Shown here in pieces: positions 1 to 5,622 of a DNA stretch of 7,895 nucleotides. The DNA comes from an uncultured Brevibacterium sp. (GTDB lineage Bacteria; Actinomycetota; Actinomycetes; Actinomycetales; Brevibacteriaceae), in the NCBI GenBank assembly GCA_902489215.1, contig CABTZE010000092.1, positions 1-7,895 of the forward strand. Direction: 5' to 3'. The stretch's first letter is position 1, and every line of letters begins with the position of its first letter. Under the pieces are notes generated by a model. That model made no database searches. It had not been told where the DNA came from and saw nothing but the letters and a program-made list of their open reading frames with translations. Made by a program: the position numbers and the translations under genes.

Positions 1-667
1 CAATAGGGTGGGAGGACAGCTGCATGGCAGCCGCCGCGGGAGTCACCAGCAGGGCCATGACCAGCAGAACGCCGACAACCTGCACCGACAGCGCGACGGC
101 CAGGCCGAGAGTCACCATGAACACGACCGTGAGCGTGCCGGTGCGAACGCCTTTTGCCTTGGCGATCTCAGGATCGACGGAAGCGAACTGCAGGGGCCGC
201 CAGATCACGAAGATGACGGCCAGCACGACAACCGCGCACACCATGAGCAATTTGGTCTGGCTGGGGCTGATCGCAACGATCTGTCCGGTCAGCAGACCGA
301 ACTTGTTGGCCGAGCGGCCGTCGTAGAGCGCAAGGAACAGGATTCCCAAGCCGATGCCGAAGGGCATGAGAACCCCGATCATCGAATTCGCCTCTGAAGA
401 CCGAATGCTGCCGATTCCGATGATGAGCGCTACCACCAGTGAGCCGATGATCGAGCCGTACACCACGTCATAGCCGATGAACAGCGCAAATGCGGCTCCG
501 GCAAAAGACAGTTCGGCAATTCCGTGCACTGCCAGGGCTATGTCGCGCATTTTGACGAAAACCGAGACGACACCGCCGACGATGCCCAAAAGCGCTGCTG
601 CGATGATCGAGTTGGACAGAAGCGACAGCAGTTCGCCGTAGTCTTCGAACGTGAAGAGACTGTTCAC
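1..667 (-). CDS. Metal (zinc/manganese) ABC transporter permease, ABC-3 family, C-terminus cut by window edge
   Basis: This is the membrane-spanning subunit of a metal importer, which would pass zinc (or manganese) from the lipoprotein through the membrane using the neighbouring ATPase. I translated it by hand: a GTG at 667 opens a frame with no stop to position 1, giving 222 residues, where family members usually have about 280-300, so the last TM segments are missing. Hydrophobic segments lie near residues 18-39, 55-69, 72-87, 97-114, 137-156 and 179-211. HGIAELSFAG (48-57) matches the conserved HG-AELSF-G region of actinobacterial ABC-3 permeases, and VGVLLVMALLVTPAAAA (198-214) is the typical late TM/coupling region. 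GTG is chosen because it overlaps the ATPase stop (GTGA) and has an AGGAGG seven bases upstream, which implies translational coupling. The family call is secure; the metal is inferred from the binding protein. Confidence 0.93.
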   Translation of the reverse strand, partial: MNSLFTFEDYGELLSLLSNSIIAAALLGIVGGVVSVFVKMRDIALAVHGIAELSFAGAAFALFIGYDVVYGSIIGSLVVALIIGIGSIRSSEANSMIGVLMPFGIGLGILFLALYDGRSANKFGLLTGQIVAISPSQTKLLMVCAVVVLAVIFVIWRPLQFASVDPEIAKAKGVRTGTLTVVFMVTLGLAVALSVQVVGVLLVMALLVTPAAAAMQLSSHPI

Positions 668-1461
668 AGTCCGGCCTCCTCGGGGTGGTGATGATCCGCT
701 TCCGTGCCGACGACAACAAGCTGGCCGCCGACGGTCACCACCTCGATCTTGGTGCCGAAAAGTGAGCTGAGAGCTTCGGAGGTCAGCACCTCGTCCGGGG
801 TGCCCACCAGGAAATGACCCCCGGCAATGTACAGAACCCTGTCCACGTATTTCAGGATTGGGTTGATTTCATGGGTGACGAACAGAATCGCCATGTTCCG
901 TTCGCGTCGTTTTTCATCCAGCAGCCGGGCAACCAGATGCTGGTGGTTGATGTCGAGGCTCAGCAGCGGCTCATCGCACAGCAGCAGCTTTGGGTCGCTG
1001 GCCAGCGCCTGGGCGAGCCGCAGACGCTGCAGTTCACCGCCGGAGAGAATGCCGACGGGGCTGTCGGCGAAATCAGTCGCTCCGACTTGCGCGAGGAGCT
1101 CATCAACCCGCCGTTCCTTTTTGCGGTTGGGCAGGCCGAATCCGAAACGGTGTCCGTCGATTCCGAAGCGGACGAGGTCGCGGGCGCGCAGCGGAGTGTC
1201 ACGGTCGACACCCCGCTGCTGGGGTACATAGCCGACATCCGCATCGCCGCGGTATGCCGCGTGGCCGTTGACCTCGACGGTTCCCTCATACAGTCGGTAC
1301 TGCCCCAGCAGGGTCTTCAGCAGCGAAGTTTTCCCCGTGCCGTTGGGCCCGAGCACGGCAATGAATTCGCCGGGCTCAACATCAATGGACAGGTGGTGCC
1401 ACAGCACCCTTTCGCCGAAGCGAAGCTGGCCGTCTGTGATCGACAGTGCGGGACTGGAAAT
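664..1461 (-). CDS. Metal (zinc/manganese) ABC transporter ATP-binding protein, start codon non-canonical or uncertain
   Basis: This is the cytoplasmic ATPase that powers the metal importer. Counting from the GTG at 1407, Walker A is GPNGTGKTS (20-28), the Q-loop is VPQQ (61-64), the signature is LSGGELQR (121-128), Walker B is LLLCDEP (141-147, catalytic Glu146), the D-loop is SLD (150-152), and the switch His is in FVTHE (His179). The tail has a His cluster (239-241). The start is the problem. The same frame continues upstream of the GTG as PALSITDGQLRFGERVLW, which is the expected first strand and A-loop aromatic of ABC ATPases. Between an in-frame TAG upstream and the GTG there is no ATG, GTG or TTG. 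An ATT at 1461, 11 nt after AGGA, gives 265 residues and is my best guess. CTG at 1446 is another option; GTG at 1407 gives 247 residues and would lose the A-loop. A sequencing error or frameshift could also explain it. The gene lies 34 nt after the lipoprotein stop and overlaps the permease. Confidence 0.9.
   Translation of the reverse strand: MSSPALSITDGQLRFGERVLWHHLSIDVEPGEFIAVLGPNGTGKTSLLKTLLGQYRLYEGTVEVNGHAAYRGDADVGYVPQQRGVDRDTPLRARDLVRFGIDGHRFGFGLPNRKKERRVDELLAQVGATDFADSPVGILSGGELQRLRLAQALASDPKLLLCDEPLLSLDINHQHLVARLLDEKRRERNMAILFVTHEINPILKYVDRVLYIAGGHFLVGTPDEVLTSEALSSLFGTKIEVVTVGGQLVVVGTEADHHHPEEAGL
675..680 (-). promoter_or_regulatory. Shine-Dalgarno AGGAGG for the permease
   Basis: A consensus AGGAGG on the minus strand lies 7 nt before the GTG at 667. 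It sits inside the last codons of the ATPase gene (coding its Glu-Glu-Ala end), which decides the GTG start and points to coupled translation of ATPase and permease. Confidence 0.8.
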
Positions 1462-1472
1462 GAGGGAACACG

Positions 1473-1479
1473 TCCTTTC
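1473..1479 (-). promoter_or_regulatory. Shine-Dalgarno-like GAAAGGA upstream of the ATPase
   Basis: GAAAGGA on the minus strand lies between the lipoprotein stop and the ATPase. It is 11 nt before the in-frame ATT at 1461, 26 nt before the CTG at 1446, and 65 nt before the GTG at 1407. It therefore argues for initiation close to 1461 and against 1407. An out-of-frame GTG at 1471 touches it and is too close to be used. Confidence 0.5.
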
Positions 1480-1495
1480 GGAGGGCTGGGCCTGA

Positions 1496-2479
1496 TCAGC
1501 CCTTGAGAGCCTTTTCTACGTCGTCGATGTGCGATCCCATCCAATCGACGTAGTTTTCGCCCTCGTTGAGAGTTTCAGGCAGTTCGACAACCGGCACGCC
1601 CGCATCATCAGCGGCCTTGCGCAGAGTTTCAGCCTGCTCGTTCACTGCCTGCCGGTTGAAGCCGAGGACAGCGACTTCCTTGTTCTTGACCTGGTCCTGG
1701 GCCTGCTTGAGAATCACGGGAGCCGCGTCCGAACCTGCCTCAACTGCCGACAGGAACTTCTGCGGAGTGGTGGTTTCCAGACCGAGGTCTTCGAACAGCC
1801 ACAGCGCGACGGGTTCAGTTGCCGCGCTCTTCTTGCCTTCACCGGTCTCCTTGACCTCATCGGCCTTCCTCATAAGACCGTCAAGCTCACCCTGAAGCTT
1901 ATCGGCATTCTCTTCGTAAGCAGCCTTGTTGTCAGGATCTTCCTCAGACAGAGTTTCTTCGATTGAGTCGACGACGTTCTTCATAGCGCTGACGGAGTAC
2001 CAGATGTGCTCATTGAACACGCCGTGCTCGTGGCCTTCTTCGCCATGGTCGTGGTCATGGCCCTCTTCACCATGGTCGTGGTCGTGCGGTTCGTTAGCGG
2101 AGTTTCCCTTCGCGCCCGGCAGCCCTGAGACCTCAACGCCGTTGACGACCTTCGGGTCCTTGTCCGCCGCTTCAAGCAAAGTGGTCATGAACGCGTCGTA
2201 GCCGCCGCCGTTGACCACGACAACGTCTGCCTTAGACAGCTTGAGCTGGTCATTCGACGTCGCTTCGTAATCATGCGGGTCCTTTGAAGCATCCGAAATG
2301 ATCGGCTCAACATCAGCTGCGTCACCGGCAACCTGGGATGCAAGGTCGGCGTAGACATTCGTCGAGGTGACAACTTTAAGCTTGCCGCCGGAGCCCTTCG
2401 ATTCGGCGTCCCCGGCTCCACAGCCGGCAAGGACCAGGCCCGCAGCAACGGCCATTGCCGCAATGCGCACAGACTTCAT
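1496..2479 (-). CDS. znuA: Zinc (or manganese) ABC transporter substrate-binding lipoprotein with His-rich loop
   Basis: This is an extracellular lipoprotein that captures the metal and delivers it to the permease (ZnuA/TroA, SBP_bac_9 family). The 327-residue product has a basic start, a hydrophobic segment (6-18) and the lipobox LAGC with Cys20 as the lipidated residue. The mature part opens with KVVTSTNVYADLASQVAG (35-52), then DPHDYEAT (67-74, metal-ligand His69), a His/Asp/Glu-rich loop (132-152, eight His), and NEHIWYS (156-162, ligand His158). Where classical ZnuA has a third His, this protein has the TEPVALWLFEDLGL stretch (221-234), as in other actinobacterial members, followed by TPQKFLSAVEAGSD. 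The start ATG has AAGGAG 10 nt upstream and suits the signal peptide. It is the first gene of the transporter operon, separated from asd by a hairpin. The His loop favours zinc, but specificity is inferred. Length is normal for the family. Confidence 0.93.
   Translation of the reverse strand: MKSVRIAAMAVAAGLVLAGCGAGDAESKGSGGKLKVVTSTNVYADLASQVAGDAADVEPIISDASKDPHDYEATSNDQLKLSKADVVVVNGGGYDAFMTTLLEAADKDPKVVNGVEVSGLPGAKGNSANEPHDHDHGEEGHDHDHGEEGHEHGVFNEHIWYSVSAMKNVVDSIEETLSEEDPDNKAAYEENADKLQGELDGLMRKADEVKETGEGKKSAATEPVALWLFEDLGLETTTPQKFLSAVEAGSDAAPVILKQAQDQVKNKEVAVLGFNRQAVNEQAETLRKAADDAGVPVVELPETLNEGENYVDWMGSHIDDVEKALKG
2033..2086 (-). repeat. Two 27-bp tandem repeats coding the His-rich loop
   Basis: Units at 2033-2059 and 2060-2086 differ at only three bases, all silent. 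Each codes HDHDHGEEG (residues 132-140 and 141-149 of the metal-binding lipoprotein). The pattern looks like a recent in-frame duplication that enlarged the metal-collecting loop. Confidence 0.9.
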
Positions 2480-2570
2480 GAGCCTTCAACTCCTTTGCGT
2501 AGAGGCAAATGACCTCACTGTAGGTTTCGCGCTCGAGTATCTACCAATAGACATATGCGCACGCGGGCAT
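2480..2570 (-). promoter_or_regulatory. Leader and probable promoter of the metal transporter operon
   Basis: This stretch lies between the asd terminator hairpin and the lipoprotein ATG. It is more AT-rich than its surroundings. AAGGAG at 2490-2495 is the ribosome site, 10 nt before ATG. A possible -10 is TACAGT (2517-2522) with a weak TTGGTA at 2542-2547; the 19-nt spacer is longer than ideal, so the promoter call is tentative. Just downstream lies the imperfect palindrome GAGGTCATTTGCCTC (2502-2516), in a suitable place for a metal-dependent repressor such as Zur. I cannot match it securely to a known Zur, MntR or DtxR consensus. Confidence 0.45.
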
Positions 2571-2614
2571 GAGAAAGCGGGTGGTGAGCGGCACCTCGAC
2601 CGCGCACCACCCGC
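2571..2614 (-). terminator. Rho-independent-type terminator after asd
   Basis: Reading the minus strand after the asd stop, a perfect 10-bp stem GCGGGTGGTG / CACCACCCGC (2605-2614 and 2577-2586) encloses a second 4-bp stem GCGG / CCGC (2600-2603 and 2588-2591), and is followed directly by TTTCTC. The stem is very GC-rich but the T-run is short, as is common in high-GC actinobacteria. It sits 24 nt after the asd stop and separates the asd operon from the transporter operon. Confidence 0.75.
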
Positions 2615-2638
2615 CGTGAATTCAGGCGACTGCGCGCG

Positions 2639-3670
2639 TCAGCGATCCAAAAGAGCTGCCAGCTGAACCGTGTTCAGAGCCGCGCCCTTGCGCAGGTTGT
2701 CGTTCGACACGAACAGAACCAGGCCCTTGCCCGCAGGCGCGGACTGGTCGGCCCGGATGCGGCCAACAAGCGACGGGTTGCGGCCGGCGGCCTTGAGCGG
2801 CGTGGGGATGTCAGCCAGTTCAACACCGGCGGCCTCTGCAAGGATTTCCTCGGCGCGCTGCGGCGTGATGTCGTTTTCGAACTCCGCGTGGATCGCCAGC
2901 GAGTGGCCGGAGAACACCGGCACACGCACGCAGGTTCCGGCCACCAGAAGCTCGGGCAGACCCAGAATCTTGCGGGATTCGTTGCGCAGCTTCTGCTCTT
3001 CGTCGGTTTCACCCGAACCGTCATCCACGAGCGAACCTGCCATCGGCAGAACGTTGAACGCAATCGGGTCGGTGTACACGTTCGGCTTCGGGAAGCGCAC
3101 GGCCGTGCCGTCGCGCACAAGCTGCTTGGAGTCGGGAAGGACGTCTTCAGCCTGACCGTAGAGTTCGTTGACACCGGCCAGACCGGAACCCGAGACCGCC
3201 TGATAGGTGGCGACCTTCAGCCGCACAAGCCCCGCCTCGTCGTGGAGGGGCTTGAGGACCGGCATGGCGGCCATTGTCGTGCAGTTGGGGTTGGCAACGA
3301 TCCCCTTGGGGATCGAGTCGAGGGCTTGCGGGTTGACTTCCGAAACCACGAGCGGCACCTGGTCGTCACCGCGGAATGCCGATGAATTGTCAATCACGGT
3401 CACACCGGCTGCGGCAAAGCGCTCGGCCTGCGCCCGCGAGGTAGCTCCGCCCGCGGAGAAAAGCGCCACGTCGAGGCCTGTCGGGTCGGCTTCGGCCGCG
3501 TCCTCTACAACAATCTGCTCGCCGCGGAACGGCAGAGTCTTGCCTGCCGAACGGGCCGAGGCGAAGAAGCGTACGCCCGCGATTTCGAAACCGGGTTCGG
3601 TTTCGAGAATGTCGCGGATGACCTCGCCAACCTGGCCGGTTGCTCCGACAACGCCGACGTTAAGGCTCAT
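2639..3670 (-). CDS. asd: Aspartate-semialdehyde dehydrogenase
   Basis: This enzyme reduces aspartyl phosphate with NADPH to aspartate semialdehyde, the branch-point compound for lysine/diaminopimelate, threonine and methionine; it acts in the cytoplasm directly after LysC. The 343-residue protein has the NADP-binding loop GATGQVG (9-15), the phosphate-binding region NSSAFR (95-100), the catalytic cysteine in NPNCTT (Cys130), Gln157 in TYQAVSG, Arg249 in TCVRVPV, and the catalytic His in SGHS (His256). All expected active-site residues are present and the length is normal. The ATG overlaps the lysC stop as ATGA, so the two enzymes are probably translated together, as in corynebacteria. A strong hairpin follows. 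Identification is secure. Confidence 0.98.
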   Translation of the reverse strand: MSLNVGVVGATGQVGEVIRDILETEPGFEIAGVRFFASARSAGKTLPFRGEQIVVEDAAEADPTGLDVALFSAGGATSRAQAERFAAAGVTVIDNSSAFRGDDQVPLVVSEVNPQALDSIPKGIVANPNCTTMAAMPVLKPLHDEAGLVRLKVATYQAVSGSGLAGVNELYGQAEDVLPDSKQLVRDGTAVRFPKPNVYTDPIAFNVLPMAGSLVDDGSGETDEEQKLRNESRKILGLPELLVAGTCVRVPVFSGHSLAIHAEFENDITPQRAEEILAEAAGVELADIPTPLKAAGRNPSLVGRIRADQSAPAGKGLVLFVSNDNLRKGAALNTVQLAALLDR

Positions 3671-4188
3671 CGTCCTGTACCTCCGTAGACAATTGCTTCG
3701 CTTTCAGATCCGTCGAGATCGTATGCGGTGTGTGCAGCGCGGACCGCGTCGTCGAGAACGTCTGCGCGGGTCACCACGCTGATGCGGATTTCTGAGGTCG
3801 AAATCATTTCGATGTTGACCTTGGCCTCTTTGAGCGCTTCGAACAGCGTTGCTGTCACACCGGGGTGTGAGCGCATGCCGGCGCCGACCACGGACAGTTT
3901 GCCGATCTGGTCGTCATACCGCAGATCTTCAAAGCCCACGTTTTCACGCTGCGCTTCGAGGGCCTTCATGGCCTTGGCCCCGTCAGACATGGGAAGGGTG
4001 AAGGAAATGTCAGTCCGGCCGTTCTTCGTGGTCGAGATGTTCTGCACGATCATGTCGATGTTGATCTCTTCGCTGGCCACGATCCGGAAGATCTCCGAGG
4101 CCTTGCCCGGAATGTCCGGGACGCCGACCACGGTCAGCTTGGCTTCGGAGCGGTCGTGCGCAACACCGGAGATGATGGCCTGTTCCAT
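3667..4188 (-). CDS. lysC: Probable internal start: aspartokinase beta subunit (ACT-domain protein)
   Basis: An in-frame ATG at 4188 (Met259 of the alpha chain) begins MEQAIISGVAHDRSEAK and runs to the common stop, giving 173 residues. In C. glutamicum the aspartokinase beta subunit, about 172 residues, starts at the equivalent Met (MEEAVLTGVATDKSEAK as I recall it) and forms an alpha2beta2 enzyme. A Shine-Dalgarno-like GAAGGA lies just before the ATG here. The product would hold only the two ACT regulatory domains. That the site exists is seen; that it is used is inferred from the relative. Confidence 0.7.
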   Translation of the reverse strand: MEQAIISGVAHDRSEAKLTVVGVPDIPGKASEIFRIVASEEINIDMIVQNISTTKNGRTDISFTLPMSDGAKAMKALEAQRENVGFEDLRYDDQIGKLSVVGAGMRSHPGVTATLFEALKEAKVNIEMISTSEIRISVVTRADVLDDAVRAAHTAYDLDGSESEAIVYGGTGR

Positions 4189-4962
4189 GGCTTCCTTCTT
4201 TACGTCGTCTGCGAATTCGGGCGGTACGGGTTCGTCTGTCACCCAGGTGCCGGGGTGAGGGCTGAAGCTGGAGCGCACGTGAATGGGCACTCCGTAGCGG
4301 CGCGCGTATTCAACGGCGCGCAGGTGGAGAATCTTGGCCCCGCTGGCAGCCAGTTCGAGCATTTCGGCGTAGGAAATGGTGCCGATCTGGCTGGCAGTGG
4401 GGACGATTCGCGGGTCGGCGGTGAAGACACCGTCAACGTCGGAGAAGATTTCACACACGTCAGCGCCCAGTGCCGCCGCAAGTGCTACCGCTGTGGTGTC
4501 GGATCCGCCGCGGCCGAGCGTCGTGATGTTCTTGGTGTTCTGGGAAACGCCCTGGAAGCCCGCGACAATCGCGATGTTGCCTTTGTCGATGGCCTGCTGG
4601 ATGCGACCGGGAGTGACGTCGATGATGCGTGCACGACCGAAGGCCTCATCGGTGATGACGCCGGCTTGGGAGCCGGTGAACGACTGCGCCGAGTAGCCCA
4701 GGTTGGCAATCGCCATGGCGAGCACGGCCATGGAGATGCGCTCTCCCGCGGTCAGCAGCATGTCGAGTTCACGGGCTGGCGGCAGCGGCGAGACCTCTTT
4801 TGCGAGATCGATGAGGTCGTCTGTCGAATCGCCCATTGCGGATACGACAACTACAACGTCGTGTCCGGCTTTGCGATACTCGACAATTCGTTTGGCAACG
4901 CGCTTGACGCCGTCAGCGTCAGCTACGGAGGACCCGCCGAATTTCTGGACGACTAGGCTCAC
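3667..4962 (-). CDS. lysC: Aspartokinase, alpha subunit (lysine-regulated type)
   Basis: This enzyme phosphorylates L-aspartate with ATP, the committed step of the aspartate family of amino acids. Counting from GTG 4962 (431 residues), the N-terminal kinase domain starts VSLVVQKFGGSSV, with the substrate/ATP motif KFGGSS (7-12), TAGERIS (72-78), GRGGSDTT (150-157) and FSDVDGVFTADPR (173-185). Two ACT domains follow (about 263-431), including INIDMIVQN and the closing VNIEMISTSEIRISVV, which form the lysine/threonine feedback site. The C-terminal part resembles C. glutamicum LysC closely. A GTG at 4971 would add MCE, but it is only 3 nt from the GGGAG ribosome site; 4962 matches the family N-terminus and is 12 nt away, so I prefer it. 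The gene lies 57 nt after recR and overlaps asd by 4 nt. No lysine riboswitch fits in the short gap, so control is probably at enzyme level and through an upstream promoter. Confidence 0.97.
   Translation of the reverse strand: MSLVVQKFGGSSVADADGVKRVAKRIVEYRKAGHDVVVVVSAMGDSTDDLIDLAKEVSPLPPARELDMLLTAGERISMAVLAMAIANLGYSAQSFTGSQAGVITDEAFGRARIIDVTPGRIQQAIDKGNIAIVAGFQGVSQNTKNITTLGRGGSDTTAVALAAALGADVCEIFSDVDGVFTADPRIVPTASQIGTISYAEMLELAASGAKILHLRAVEYARRYGVPIHVRSSFSPHPGTWVTDEPVPPEFADDVKKEAMEQAIISGVAHDRSEAKLTVVGVPDIPGKASEIFRIVASEEINIDMIVQNISTTKNGRTDISFTLPMSDGAKAMKALEAQRENVGFEDLRYDDQIGKLSVVGAGMRSHPGVTATLFEALKEAKVNIEMISTSEIRISVVTRADVLDDAVRAAHTAYDLDGSESEAIVYGGTGR
4193..4198 (-). promoter_or_regulatory. 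Internal Shine-Dalgarno GAAGGA for the LysC beta subunit
   Basis: GAAGGA on the minus strand ends 4 nt before the in-frame ATG at 4188, inside the lysC coding region (codons Lys-Lys-Glu). The spacing is slightly short but workable. Its position at the known alpha/beta junction makes chance less likely. Confidence 0.55.
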
Positions 4963-5019
4963 TTCACACACTTTCTCCCGGCAGCGCTGTTTACCGCTGA
5001 TCAGTTTAGAGGACGGCGT
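4963..5019 (-). promoter_or_regulatory. recR-lysC gap with the lysC ribosome site
   Basis: This 57-nt gap holds GGGAG (4975-4979) as the likely lysC ribosome site. Upstream of it, a small hairpin CAGCG-(8 nt)-CGCTG lies at 4982-4999. No convincing promoter pair or terminator is visible, so lysC is probably read through from dnaX-recR, although a promoter inside recR cannot be excluded. Confidence 0.4.
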
Positions 5020-5622
5020 TCAGCTGACTTTTGTGCGGCCTTGGAACGCTCTTCCCAATGTGACTTCGTCAGCGTATTCGAGATCACCGCCCACTGGCAG
5101 ACCGGACGCCAATTTTGAGACGGTGACGCCGATTGAGGACAGCAGGCGGATGAGGTAGGTGGCTGTTGCTTCGCCTTCGAGGTTGGGGTCGGTGGCGAGA
5201 ATGCACTCCTGGACGTCGTCGTTCTGCAGTCTGGGGAGCAGTTCGCGGATCCGCAGGTCGTCGGGCCCGATGCCGGACATCGGGTCGATTGCCCCGCCGA
5301 GCACATGGTAGAGCCCGCGGTATTCACGTGTCCGTTCGAGTGCGACAACGTCCTTGGGTTCTTCTACGACGCAGATGAGGCTGCTGTCACGGCGCGGGTC
5401 GGAGCAGATGGAGCACAGTTCGCCTTCTGCCACATTGCCGCACTGATCGCAGAAGCGGACGTGTGTTTTGACGTTGGTCAGCGCACTGATGAGCGAATCG
5501 ACGTCTTCGCGCGGTGACTGCATCATGTAGAAAGCCAGCCGCTGCGCGGATTTGGGACCAATGCCGGGCAGCTTGCCGAACTCTTCAACAAGGTCGGCAA
5601 GCGCGCCTTCGTAAACACTCAT
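5020..5622 (-). CDS. recR: Recombination mediator protein RecR
   Basis: RecR works with RecO (and RecF) to load RecA on single-stranded DNA at gaps during recombinational repair. The 200-residue product is full length. It has a helix-hairpin-helix LPGIGPKSAQR (18-28), a four-Cys zinc finger C58-x2-C61 ... C70-x2-C73, a Toprim domain starting at CVVEEPKDVVALE (84-96) with ATDPNLEGEATA (143-154), and the C-terminal Walker-like region (ASGLPVGGDLEYADEVTLGRAF). The ATG overlaps the dnaX stop (ATGA), a gene pairing widely conserved in bacteria, which suggests coupled translation. No unusual residues are seen. Confidence 0.98.
   Translation of the reverse strand: MSVYEGALADLVEEFGKLPGIGPKSAQRLAFYMMQSPREDVDSLISALTNVKTHVRFCDQCGNVAEGELCSICSDPRRDSSLICVVEEPKDVVALERTREYRGLYHVLGGAIDPMSGIGPDDLRIRELLPRLQNDDVQECILATDPNLEGEATATYLIRLLSSIGVTVSKLASGLPVGGDLEYADEVTLGRAFQGRTKVS

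Noticed and set aside
8..397. Plus-strand open frames at the left end that could be read as a His/Asp-rich protein
   Set aside because: The minus strand there codes a well-matched ABC-3 permease with TM segments; the His-rich look comes from reading hydrophobic codons backwards.
814..1506. A 230-residue plus-strand open frame opposite the ATPase
   Set aside because: It is antisense to a clear ABC ATPase with all motifs; long antisense frames are expected in high-GC coding DNA, and the translation shows no family features.
2888..3782. Plus-strand open frames opposite asd
   Set aside because: They are shadows of asd and of the start of the lysC C-terminal region, with no independent evidence.
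4156..4956. A 266-residue plus-strand open frame opposite lysC
   Set aside because: It mirrors the kinase coding sequence, has no recognisable motif, and lies wholly inside a conserved enzyme gene.
4982..4999. Small hairpin CAGCG / CGCTG in the recR-lysC gap, considered as a terminator or attenuator
   Set aside because: Only five base pairs, with no T-run, and the gap is too short for a lysine riboswitch or leader peptide.
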